Of a DNA stretch of 57,500 nt, positions 1 to 9,976 are shown in pieces (position 1 is the first letter of the stretch; each line of letters begins with the position of its first letter). The stretch is from Symbiodinium natans (lineage: Eukaryota > Sar > Dinophyceae > Suessiales > Symbiodiniaceae), in assembly GCA_905221605.1 (NCBI GenBank), contig CAJNDS010001380.1, forward strand, positions 657,501-715,000. Reading direction: 5' to 3'. Position numbers and translations under genes: made by a program. The notes beneath the pieces were generated by a model. It worked only from the letters and a program-made list of their open reading frames with translations, was not told where the DNA came from and did not search any database.

Positions 1-390
1 TTTTTTTGGTGGCAGGGTTTTAGGGTTGAGGGTTGGGCATGTTCCCCCTTATACTAGCAGTCCTGAATGTTGAACCCTGTTTAGTGTAGGCCCCCCCCCC
101 CCGGAACAGTCGAGGCTGGATATTGCTCTGTTTAGACGGGTCGGGGGTTTATATGATTGAAATAGGGAGGAGTTTAGATAAGTTTAAAAGGGGCAGCGAT
201 GCCCGGCCATCTTTTTTGAAAGGCGCGCCACGTGGAATTTTCTTACGGCGCCCGGACGATTTGAATTTAAACAGCGACTCCCAAACAAGATGTCCTGAAT
301 AACACAGCCAAAGTGACTTTATAGAGGAGGCCCCTGCTTAACAGGGTCCAACATTAATAGGGGTGAGAGTACCCCCTGTTATAGTCCCTA
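1..390. repeat. Dispersed repeat with family B end; rearranged second copy at 27.7-28.3 kb
   Basis: No gene is seen. Positions 50-75 carry the family B end (GTTCCCCCTTATACTAGCAG). Positions 163-262 are nearly identical to 27822-27921, including the run GTGGAATTTTCTTACGGCG. Positions 60-157 match 28196-28287 in inverted orientation. The segment is therefore a dispersed repeat whose two copies in this window differ in internal arrangement. Its function is unknown. Confidence 0.7.
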
Positions 391-490
391 AACCCTAAAG
401 CCTAAAGCCTAAAGCCTAAAGCCTAAAGCCTAAAGCCTAAAGCCTAAAGCCTAAAGCCTAAAGCTTAAAGCCTAAAGCCTAAACCCTAAA
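386..490. repeat. Telomere-variant array (CCTAAAG)n
   Basis: About ten consecutive copies of CCTAAAG, edged by canonical CCCTAAA units. A single-base variant of the telomere motif has been locally homogenised. Confidence 0.9.
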
Positions 491-1855
491 CCCTTAACCG
501 GTGTGGCCCCGCAGCCTCTTGGCTGACGCTGCACCTTGTGGGCCGAAGGGCGCAGGGTGCTGGCGCGATGGACTCCAGATTGATGGCCTCCTGGCAGTAA
601 GGGTTGGAGCCCTAAGCCATACACCCTACACCCTAAACCCTAAACCCTAAGCCCAAAGCCCTAAGCCCTACGCCCTAAACCCTAAACCCTAAACCCTACA
701 CCCTAAGCCCTAAGCCCTAATCAAGCCCTAAACCCTAAACCCTAAACCCACACTACATCTCGGCATCTCTGCGGTGTGGTGAGAGCAGGCGGCCAGAAAG
801 GCCTGAACTCAGGGTGTCCCTCATGATATCATCCTAAACCCCAAACTCGAGACACGCACATGTGAGAAGTGTGAAGTGAGAAACCCCGCCTCCCTCTCCC
901 CCCTCTGCCCCCCCCCCCCCAACCCCCCAAACCGTAAACCCTAAACCCTAAACCCTAAACCCTTAACCCTTAACCCTTAACCCTTAACCCTTAACCCTAA
1001 ACCTTCAACCCTAAACCCTAAACCCTAAACCCTAAACCCCAGGTCCACTAAACCCCCCCAAGTACCACTACAAACACCAACCGCAGGCGCCAAAACTCAG
1101 CCCCCGAGACTCCTAAAAAACTCCGCCCAGCGTCCTTGAGCCTAAACCCTAAACCCTACACGATGTGGATTCGCCCCAGCCGTGCAGGAAGTGTTTACCC
1201 CCTTAAACCCTAAACCCTAAACCCTAAACCCTAAACCCTAAACCCTAAACCCTAAACCCTAAACCCCAGGTCCACTAAAGCCTCTAAGCTCTCCTCGCTC
1301 TGAGATCCCGCCGAACGAGAACTTCTGGGAGCTGCACCGGAAGTTGGGGGAGCGATGGGGGGCAAGAAATCGGGGTTTAGGGTTTAGGGTTTAGGGTTTA
1401 GGGTTTAGGGTTTAGGGTTTGTCGTTCAGATTTGTGTACCTGCCAAAGTTTCCAGACAGGGGTGCAGTTGTCATGCCTGTTTCCTAGCTGACAGTGCAGA
1501 GCCTGGGTTCAAAAAAGGGTTTAGGGTTTAGGGGTTTAGGGTTTAGGGTTTAGGGTTTAGGGTGAGGAAAGCCCGAAGCACACTAGACCTTGCAGTGCGC
1601 TTCGCCCAGCTACTGGCATGTGGGGCTGTGCGCAGACTCCCCCAAACACCTAAACCCTAAATCCGAAACCCCTAACCCCTGAACCCTAAACCCTAAACCC
1701 TAAACCTTAAACCCTAAACCCCTAAACTCCAAACCCTAAACCCTAAACCCCAAACCCTAAACCCTAAACCCTAAACCCCTAAACCCTAAACCCTAAACCC
1801 TAAACCCTAAACCCTAAACCCTAAACCCTAAACCCTAAGCCCTAAACTCCAAACA
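491..1855. repeat. Mosaic of telomere-like tracts in both orientations
   Basis: Tracts of CCCTAAA (628-760, 931-1040, 1201-1266, 1660-1855) and TTTAGGG (1374-1421, 1515-1562) alternate with 60-150 bp unrelated segments. No coding sequence is seen. Variants include CCCTTAA at 960-1000. Confidence 0.9.
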
Positions 1856-2795
1856 GGAGTGCTATGAGAACGATATGTGTGCGTCGAGGCCTGTGCCTCC
1901 AAGCTATCCGGCTTTTGGGGATGAGGGTTTGTGGAGTCAGGTTTCGGGGTTTACAACAAGAGGAGCAACAACAAATAGTCCACCCTTTACCAGGTTAGGG
2001 TTTGGGGGCATGTGTGGGGGGGGGTTTCGGAGGAGTTGGGGCTCGGGGCTCGAGGGGCTTCCTCGTCAGCAGAAACTCGGTATTCACGTGGCTGATGCTT
2101 CCCTGCAAACCCTAGACCCCCTAAACCTAAACCTTAACCCCTAAACCCCTAAACCCCTAAACCCCTAAACCCCTAAATCCCTAAACCCCTAAACCCCTAA
2201 ACCCCAAACCCTAAACCCTAGTCCCAAAACCCCTAAACCCTCGCCCCGAAACCCAAACACCCCCCAAACTTGCAGGAGTTTCGGGTACTAAGCCCGCAGG
2301 CAGCTCGAGGGGTTTGGAGTCAAAAGGGGTTTGGGCTTTCGGGTTGTGACCACGTCCCGACACATGGTTTAGGGTTTCGGGTTTAGGGTTTCGCGTTTCG
2401 GGGGTTCGGGTCTAGGGGTTCGCTGGGTTTTGGGGGGGGGGGGGGGGGCGAGCAAAGGGGTTGGAGGTTCAGGGGTTTCAGGAAGGCAGATGCAGGCTAC
2501 ACGGGTGTTGTTTAGATGTAACCTGTGCTTTTGTGCTGGTTACAAGCCGTTGTAGGAAGCCTCAAAGCCCCGACATAAATACAAAGGCGCCCATTTCGCA
2601 CCCCAAAACCTTAAACCCTAAACCCTAAACCCTAAACCCTAAACCTTACACCCTAAACCCTAAACCCTAAACCCTAAACCCCTCTTCGGCAGGTCCTTCG
2701 GCTTCGGAGTCGAGCGCCGGACGTCGAACAATCACATGCTGCTGGCATACATGGTTGAGCTTTTGCTCGTAGGGTTTAGGGTTTAGGGTTTAGGG
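1856..2795. other. Gene-free, telomere-like tracts and GC-rich spacers
   Basis: CCCTAAA and CCCCTAAA tracts lie at 2105-2235 and 2608-2680. A poly-G run lies at 2437-2448. An inverted pair (CCCTAAA at 2608-2680, TTTAGGG at 2769-2797) flanks a 90 bp unique spacer. The open frame at 1875-2144 is formed by this repeat material and is not believed. Confidence 0.7.
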
Positions 2796-2931
2796 TTCAG
2801 GGGTACTTCTTAACCCAAGAGTAACTGTGCTTGTAACCCAATTGTAACTGTATTGGGGCACTTGAGGGGCTGATAAGTGGGCTACAAGTACAGTTATACT
2901 TGGTTAAGAAGTGCCATAAACCTCCAAGTAG
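2796..2931. mobile_element. Family A hairpin element, copy 1
   Basis: The left arm reads GGTACTTCTTAACCCA and the right arm GGTTAAGAAGTGCC followed by AACCTCCAAGT. The centre carries the family motif GGGCACTTGAGGGGCT and a CAAGTACAGTTAT block. The outer ACTTGGAGG of the left end is missing and telomere-like sequence abuts there. Non-coding and MITE-like by structure; no transposase is seen. Confidence 0.75.
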
Positions 2932-4045
2932 GGTTTCCACCAGAAAGGCGTATCGCAAAACACGGGATTAGGGTAAGGGTTTAGGGTTCGGGGTTTGGGG
3001 TTGGGGGGGGGTGAGGGCCTCAACTCTAAACCCGAAACAGACCCAGGGTGGTCCGGGCGGTTTCGGGTTCTTGGGGGTTTGCGCTGCCGATTTTGGGAAA
3101 GGTTCCGGCCATTCTTGGTGATTCGTCTGACGGGTTAGGGCCTTAGGGCTTGGTGTTTGGCTTTTAGGGTGGTGGTTGTTTTGTCAAAGTGAGACACCCG
3201 CGAAAACTCGTGCGTCGCAACGCGCGCTGTGAATCGGGACATCAAATGGCCGCGGGTCGGTGCCATCACGCATGCCATCGAGCGCCTGGCCCATCAAAGT
3301 GCCTTGACACGAAAGGTGCGCCCATCCGCGGCTCAAAACCCCAAGACCCTGAAACTTTGAGAAGCTGGGGTTCAGGGGACAAAGGAGGAGGACCAGAAGG
3401 GTTTAAGCAAATGGTTTAGGGTTCGTTTTCTTTTTTTGGGTGTTGGGGGGGGGGGGGGTTCAACAGGGGGTTTCTGAGGGTTAAGGATTTGGGGGTGTAC
3501 CTGTAGATGCAAACGACGGTTTAAAACTAGTATGCCGAAATGTACGTAATTCTTGAAGAGACGTAAAAAATAGTGGTATCTCAAGATACGGGAAAAGTAC
3601 CACAGCCAAAGCCTCACTGCATAAATTTCGTATGTCGTATGACTGTAAACATCCCAATATATAAATACATATATGTATACGTATATCTGTATATAGACCC
3701 AAGAGAAGCTTGGGGGCTTCTACAGGTTTCCTCGCTCTCGCGAGGTGGCTCAAGAGCGCTCTGAGGTTTGGGTTTCCAGGGTGTACCGGGGTTATTAGTG
3801 TATAGAATTCTGGGGGATGCAAGGGTTCAGAGTTGCAGGCTTCTTTTAAGAGGAGCTTTAGGGCTTCTACAGGTTTCCTCACTCTAGCGAGGGGGATCAA
3901 GAGAGGAGGTTTGCGTTCGGGGGTCGACAGGTCGAGGGCTTCGAGATTTTACGAGGGCTGTTTTTAGGGGATGCTAGGGTTCAGAGAGGCTTCAACTTTT
4001 GGCGCTGTGCCCCACGTCGGCTCAATCCCCGTGCCGCTCTTCGAG
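2932..4045. other. Gene-free; includes a 45 bp direct repeat and AT-rich patch
   Basis: A block around GCTTCTACAGGTTTCCTC occurs at 3714-3757 and again at 3864-3905 with a few mismatches. Positions 3650-3690 are AT-rich with repeated TATA/TGTATA. Poly-G lies at 3446-3458. Open frames here show no protein-like composition. Confidence 0.55.
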
Positions 4046-4306
4046 GTCCATGGTACTTAGTAATCAATTCGACGAATTGTACCTATAACCCAATTTTAAT
4101 GTAGTACCTTTTGGGGATGGTATACGAGAATCCCCTGTGTCTAATCCAGAAAGGAACCAGATACTTGGAGGACTTGGAGGTTCAGGGTACTTAGTAACCC
4201 ATTATAATTGTACTTTTCACCCACTGGTAAACCCCTTAAGTGCCCTAGTATGCTTCAGGTATAATTACAGTGCGAATTGGTTACTGAGTACCATAAACCT
4301 CGACGT
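4046..4306. mobile_element. Family A hairpin elements, copy 2 plus a partial copy
   Basis: A full copy spans about 4172-4306, from ACTTGGAGGTTCAGGGTACT to GGTTACTGAGTACCATAAACCTC. A partial copy (CATGGTACTTAGTAATCAATT) lies at 4046-4110. The left ACTTGGAGG is duplicated in tandem at 4163-4180. Confidence 0.75.
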
Positions 4307-4727
4307 GTTCTGTGGGCCACCCTTTGGATGGCATGCCAGCTCCTCAGGAAGGGAACAGAATCTCCCGAGCATGGCACAAGTACCGCTGCAAGGTACGATA
4401 GGCAATGTAGGACGGCCCCACTCGCCTCGAGGTTCTGCTGTTGTAGCCGACGAAGTCCTCATATAAAACCATACAGATGAAACCTCTAAATCTCCTCTAA
4501 AACCCCTGTACAAACCCTCTAAAACCCTCTAAAAACCTTCAAACCCTCTAAACACCTTCTCTATTTTTGGGTTTATACAGGGTTCAGAGAGTGTAGGAAT
4601 TGTAGGTTTAGAGGAGTTTCAAATTTGTAGGCTTGACAGGGTTTATAGGGCACAGGGATGTAGGATGTTTCAAAAAATTGCAAAAACCCGACCCTAAAAC
4701 CCGACCCTAAAACCCGACCCTAAAACC
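4307..4727. other. Gene-free, short CCCTCTAAA and CCCGACCCTAAAA repeats
   Basis: CCTCTAAAAC-type units lie at 4480-4560. Three CCCGACCCTAAAA units (4685-4730) abut the 3' side of the minus-strand gene remnant that follows. No exon continuing that gene was found here. Confidence 0.6.
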
Positions 4728-6563
4728 CTAAGACTCTATAAAATTACCGAAAAGTAGCCAGGATTCCTCGTCGGCCTGAACTGAGGTGCTCAGTATGTTG
4801 AGCGACCAGTCCAGGGTCATTCCTTGTCGCTCCAGCTCCCTGAAGATATGGTCCAGGTAGTGGAATTTGGGCGTGACCGTGAAGCGATCACGCCCGGTGC
4901 CCAGCGTCAGATAGGCCAGGTATTGATAAGAGACCAAAAACCGTCGACCGCCCCGGGCTGCTGTGGTGGACTCCAATCGGCTCATCCACAAGCCCGCTTT
5001 GTAGCAAACATCGAAACAGAGGTTGATGTTCGCACATGCGCAGTAGGCCTGCTTCAGGATCGGGCACGAAGCAACCCAACTCAAGTGCTCTTCGAACCAA
5101 TGTTGAAGGTAGAGCAACAGCAGGGTTGTGTCAGCAGCTTTCTGCCAGGCACCTTGGGGCACTTTTGCCCAACTTTCATACCCCATGACATCCTTGTTGA
5201 CGTGGCCAAAGTGCAACCGGGTACCCCGTCCCCTGACGAAGGACTGAATATCAGCATCCAGCGCAGCAAAGCGGGCTTCAACATTGGAGCCTGAGCTGGA
5301 CCCAGACCGAAAAAAAAGAAAACAGACATTACTACTGTTCTATTTGCTTAAGAACATCCAAAAACCAAAACTACTAACCCCTATATTTGCCTTATGAGGA
5401 AGAATATTTTCACCCAAAAATAAAAACCACTAATCCCTATATTTCCCTTATGAGGAAGACTACTTTTTTGGGAGGGGTGTTCTTAAGCAATTGAGACACC
5501 CCAAGAAACTTGCCGAAATTTATCCTTGTATTACCCATTTACTTCAGGAAGAATGTTTTTTGTAGCAAAATAGTCGATTGTGTAGAACATGAGAGGGATT
5601 GAAGCTGCATGCCCAGTGTCCAGGAAACCGGTGCAATATTTCTGCCACCACGCTTGAAACGAAGTTTCTGCCCAGTCCCAGGTGTAGGCAGTGCCAAACA
5701 TCCAGCTTGAAGAAAGAGGCCTGCAAGTTTGGAACATGGTGTACCAGTTGCAGAAGACTGGGCTCCTCATTCCATGGAGGATCCCCCATTGTGTTGGTCC
5801 AGGCTGCATTCGTGTTGCAGTCCTCGAAGGGCACGTTGGGGCATCCTGCATTGCACAGGAAGCAGACGCCCTGTTGCACCTGTCCAACTTTCTTTGGCCC
5901 ACGAGTGAAGGACCGGGTCAGCGAAGCCACTTTCGAGAAAAAAACCAGATCTCCCAAGCATCCCAGAACGACAACCCACCACGTTTGGCCTCGGTATTGA
6001 AAGCCACGTGTCTGCAGCAGGTTGTACTCACGACCCATCTCCTGCACCATGCGGAAGAAGCACTCAGAATCGTCACCGTACAGTCGCTTGGGCAGCACGA
6101 AGTTCAGGTAACGATTCCCCATGGAGTGCCCCAGAAGGTTCACTCCCATCTTCCGCTTCCGCATGGTTGGCAGGCTGCCATGGCGAGCCAGGAACGGACG
6201 GGTGCCTCGGCCGATGGCTCCGTGCGTGTTCCACACCATGACAGGTTTTCGCCGCTTCCCCCGGCCTTCGTCTCCATGACAGTAGACGGGGATTGTCCGG
6301 TCTGCGACGATCTCGAGGTCGTGGTCCTGGAAGGCGGCGAAAACTGTGTTGTCGGGCTCCACCTCCCTGTACCGCCTCCAGAATTCTGCCAGGATCGATG
6401 CATCGTGCTCACCCCAGAGCACGTTGATACGATCAGCGTCGGCGAGATATTGGAAGAAGGTAGTGGGACGGATCATCGGTACTTTGTAGGAATAATCACC
6501 AACATCCACAAAGTCGATTGGCACGTCCAGTGAAAGCCCAGTTTGACAAAACCTGAGTTCCAA
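4728..6563 (-). pseudogene. Frameshifted copy of a multicopy dinoflagellate family (TPKxH / HLGLGR protein)
   Basis: Two minus-strand coding blocks are separated by an intron. Block 1 (6563 to about 5540) begins inside a reading frame with no ATG, so its 5' end is missing or lies in another exon. It contains FLARHGSLP, GRTWW-like and DVWHCLHLGLGR segments. After VVAEIL the plausible reading changes frame to GFLDTGHAASIPLMFYTIDY, so an indel lies near 5620-5645. The intron probably runs from GTAAAT near 5543 to a pyrimidine-rich ..CAG near 5297. Block 2 (to 4728) contains DVMGYESWAKVPQGAWQKA and TPKFHYLDHI, and ends near QADEESW. The expected C-terminal exon is not found before telomere-like repeats begin. 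The layout recalls, from memory, a large dinoflagellate family of unknown function, possibly transposase-derived. A 9-nt inverted repeat (TGAGTTCCA/TGGAACTCA) lies at the 5' edge. Function is not assigned. Confidence 0.65.
5344..5490. mobile_element. Family C hairpin element inside an intron, copy 1
   Basis: The ends are TTGCTTAAGAACATCC and GGGTGTTCTTAAGCAA, near-perfect inverted repeats. Inside, a roughly 50 bp block containing TATTTGCCTTATGAGGAAGA is repeated twice in tandem. The element fills most of the inferred 245 bp intron of the surrounding minus-strand gene remnant. A second copy lies at 49252-49367. Confidence 0.75.
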
Positions 6564-6702
6564 TTCGGCTCAGTGGAACTCAGAACACCAAGCCCACTTC
6601 ATTTTGCTTGAGGGTTGGGGGAGGGGATGGGGGGGGAGGGTAGCACTATTGGAACCATGGAGAGTAGGGCCAGGGTGGCACCAAAAGGTTGTACCTTGGG
6701 GG
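6564..6702. other. Short spacer
   Basis: G-rich spacer between the gene remnant and the next tandem repeat. No feature recognised. Confidence 0.5.
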
Positions 6703-7085
6703 AGCTCCAGACTTGCAGCGCCGAAGCCCCGGCTTAGCGGGTGGCTCAAAAAAACCCAAACCCTATAACCCCTATGAACCCTATATGGATGTTTTTTATA
6801 GGGCCAGCCCTGCAGTTCGGAAGCCCCGCCCTGACGGATGGCACAAAAACAGACCCAAACACCCTAAACCCTATGAACCCAAATGTTGTTGTAGGGCCAG
6901 CCCTGCAGTTCGGAAGGCCTGCTCTGACGGATGGCACAAAAACAGACCCAAGCCCTACATAAACCCTATATGAACCCTAAATGGTTTATAGGGCCAGCCC
7001 TGCAGTTCGGAAGCCCCGCCCAAGCGGCTGGCACAAAAACAGACCCAAACCCTATATAAACCCTATAAACCCTATATATTCTTTT
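6703..7085. repeat. Tandem repeat, four units of about 95 bp
   Basis: Each unit carries GCAGTTCGGAAGCCCCGCC, then a GGCACAAAAACAGACCCAA segment, then ACCCTATATAAACCCTA-type telomere-derived sequence. Units start near 6708, 6803, 6893 and 6989; the first is the most diverged. Open frames across it are by-products of the repeat. Confidence 0.85.
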
Positions 7086-8280
7086 TTACATGGGTTTAGG
7101 GGAAACCGGCCAGGCCCCAGCTTCCAAGCTTGAGCAGGTGCCTTTACGAAGCTCCATGCAGACAGTGGCTTTAAATTAGGTTAGGGTTTATAGGGTTTGC
7201 GTGGGGTTTAGGGTTTTTTTAGGGTTAAACAGCCCCAAAAAGCCCTTACCCTAAACTCAAAACAGGCTTGGGGTGCTCAGGGTCACCTGAGCTGAAAGCC
7301 TCAGAAAAGTGCAGCACTCTTGCAGGTTAAGAAAGGGGGGGGGGGGGGAGGTTAGGACTTCTATAGGGTTTCGAGTTTCCGGCTTAGGGTTTATAAACCC
7401 TATAGAAATGCTAGAAACCCTATAAAACTTAGGAACCCTATATAAACCCCAAAAAAACCCTCAACCCTATATATACACCCAAAAAACCCCCTGAACCCTA
7501 CATAAAACCTATAAACTCTAAACATCTCCACTATCCCTTGCAGAGCCCCAACACCCCTGACCCAGAAACGTTGCTTGCAGAGCCTCAACACCCCTGACCC
7601 AGAAATGTTGCTTTGGGCTTGCAGAGCCTCAACACCCCTGACCCAGAAACGTTGCTTTGGGCTTGCAGAGCCTCAACACCCCTGACCCGGAAATGTTGCT
7701 TTTGGGGGCTGGAGATGGAGTTTAGAGGTCGATATAGGGCCATTGCACTTAGAACCCAATTATGGCCCCAAGGGGGGGAGGTTAGGGTTTGTAGGGTTTC
7801 TAGTTTCCGGTGAAGGGCTTAGAAACCCTACAGAAACTCTAGAAACCCGACAAACCCTGAACCCTATAAACCCTACAAACCCTATAAACATCTGATCCAG
7901 TCTCCCTTGCAGAGCCTCAACACCCCTGCTATCATAAACATTGCTTTGGGGTCTCGAGCAGAACATGGATTTTAGAGGTCTATATCGGGCGATTGCACGT
8001 AGAACCGAATTATGGCCTCAAAGGGGGGGGAGGTTAGGGTTTCAAGGAGATATGGTCCCATTAAGGGTTTGGGGTCTTGTCGGTTTATTTGGTTTACACA
8101 GGGTTTGGGGTACCCAAGCATATCATTCCCCCTAGTATTGAAACACCCCCAAAAAACCTGGCCCCAAAACCTGACCCGGTAGCCGAATTAGGGGAGGGGG
8201 CGCAGGGTCGGATTCAGGAAGCCTGAAGAAGAAACTCACACCCACCCCCAAAAACTAAACACCCATTGCCCAATCGAGGT
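7086..8280. repeat. Tandem and interspersed repeats with telomere-like insertions
   Basis: Units of about 43 bp containing GCAGAGCCTCAACACCCCTG occur at 7537, 7574, 7618, 7661 and 7908. A longer block (TTAGAGGTCGATATAGGGCC ... GAGGTTAGGGTTT) at 7719-7795 is repeated at 7970-8040. ACCCTATAAA-type units lie at 7390-7530 and 7820-7890. No gene is seen. Confidence 0.75.
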
Positions 8281-9597
8281 CTATGATGCCTGGAACTGGT
8301 ACATGGTGGCATGCTCAATGCTGCTTGGCAACAGCTTGTGACCTACTTCTTCAGCACGGCTGCTAGAAGCTCTTGCCAGGCCATCTATGACAGCATCAGA
8401 CGCACGTTGCGCAGGGCACACCGCCTTTGCCATCGAAGAAATCGTAGCTCCCGTGGCCTCGGCCAGTACCATCGAATTCAATTGCTGCAAAAGTGTAGAA
8501 TGCTCACTTGTGCAGAACATACACATAGCTGGCCACAAGCCTTTTTGTGCCACACTCAAAGCTGCTTCGTGACTAAATAACAAAAATATGGGCCAGCATA
8601 GTGGTCGGGGCCTTCACCGCCTAGCTGTTCATTCTGGCAACCCTGCTTCCCATGGAACAATCGAATTAGGTGTGCCTCCAAGCATTTGCAAGGGACGCTC
8701 AGCGCAGAAACGTGAAGCAGGTGCATCTTTTCATAGTGTTGTACACGATAGCCACACTCTCCAAGCATGCGTACCAAAGGGTCGTGTGTGAACCCGATTT
8801 TGTAGATCATCGGGCCTTCAGCTTTGACAACCTTAATGCACAGACAACAACCTGGCCAGCTTGCACAGCTATTTTGCCTGAAGCGAAATCAAGATTTCAA
8901 AGACACGGGGCTGATTCCACGATGCCTTCAGCGTGGGCAAATATCCGGCCTATTGTTTTCGAGGTAGCTAGTTCTGGAAGGGCAATCTTGAAAACGGTCT
9001 TCTGGTTGAGTAGTCTTGCCCAAACAGATCCCAAGCGATCACATTCACGAACTTCTGGCGAGAAATACTTGTGATATCTCCAATGCACAGGTGATTCCCT
9101 GGAAGGCTTGCCTTGGGTTGGAGACAAGTTTAAAAACTCAAAAAAAAAGACTTGGAGCATTCTGACAAGAAGCGGTTTTTACAAGTGTTGCACCAAGGTT
9201 CTGCTGCCATCGTCACCGGATGATACTTTGGCGACTGGAGGACTCGGAGCCCGCATGGGTGTGGGAGTCGAGATTTCAAGTCGGAGTTCGGGTGCATTTG
9301 ATGCCAGCTTCCTGCTATGGAAAGGGGCAGCCCGTGTTCGTGTGCCTTTCTGAAGATGCTCAATTTGTGTACTGCTTTCCGGGGTCCTGCGCTTGGGGAA
9401 GATGAGCAGTTCGTGCAGCCATTCGTCCATGGCCACAAAAGGACACTCCCATCATGACCCCATGTTTGAGTGAAAGCTGATGGCTTTCACGTCTTGCGAA
9501 GGAAGGCAACACTTAAGAACACCACAGTAGTATAGGCCCCGGGCTCCTCGGACGAACTGCTTCGCCGCCTCCTGACCCATTGGCCCAGCTTGACCTG
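8281..9597 (-). CDS. Multi-exon protein with a GIY-YIG-like (T5orf172-type) domain
   Basis: Minus-strand exon-like blocks in order are: about 9597-9452 (GPMGQEAAKQFVRGARGLYY, Cys-rich); 9438-9180 (DEWLHELLIFPKRR, then a Ser/Pro/Thr-rich stretch); about 9070-8897 (SPEVRECDRLGSVWARLL); about 8876-8558; and about 8570-8281, ending MYQFQAS before a stop. The fourth block reads VVKAEGPMIYKIGFTHDPLV, then LEAHLIRLF, GCQNEQLGGEGP and YFCYL. That order of YKIG, LEA..LI..F, GC.N and GGEG motifs matches T5orf172/GIY-YIG-like domains as I know them from dinoflagellate proteins. Catalytic competence cannot be judged by eye. An in-frame TGA between blocks 1 and 2, and a frame change between blocks 4 and 5, need introns or indicate decay. 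A nucleic-acid role is an inference. Confidence 0.55.
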
Positions 9598-9976
9598 GCA
9601 AGCAGGACAAAATTCCTTGTGGACAACCAGGCCCTTGCTCAGGCCTTATGGGTTTGGGTTTTGTTGGGAGGTTTAAAGAGTTTAGGGCTGCAGCTACTGA
9701 CTCACACTCGTGCATTTTCTGGGTTGGCGCGCAGCACACAGGTTCACCCATGAAGGCACAGCCCAATTAATGAGCCGATGTTGATTGGCATCGCTCACCC
9801 CTGCTATCATGAGGTGTTAGCACACCTCCACAAAAGCCACCGGGCCTATACAGCCTTTGAAGCAATTGCTTGCAGGAGATACCACCGTAATCGAGTAGGA
9901 CAGTGTGAAAATCTTCTAGCACGGTCAGGCTCGGCTAGACCCATGGCAGCACTGAAACAGCTACACACGACCTTTT
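9598..9976. other. Intergenic or 5' region of the GIY-YIG-like gene
   Basis: A minus-strand open stretch upstream of 9597 includes a short telomere-like insertion (TTAAAGAGTTTAGGG near 9673) and no clear start codon context. Whether further 5' exons lie here is unresolved. Confidence 0.4.

Noticed and set aside
386-490. CRISPR-like array of short repeats
   Set aside because: Heptamer units without spacers and a eukaryotic context; no CRISPR anywhere in the window.
3740-3760. GTGGCTCAAG as a relic of the dinoflagellate spliced leader 3' end
   Set aside because: Only about nine bases agree and it lies in a locally repeated block, not upstream of any exon.
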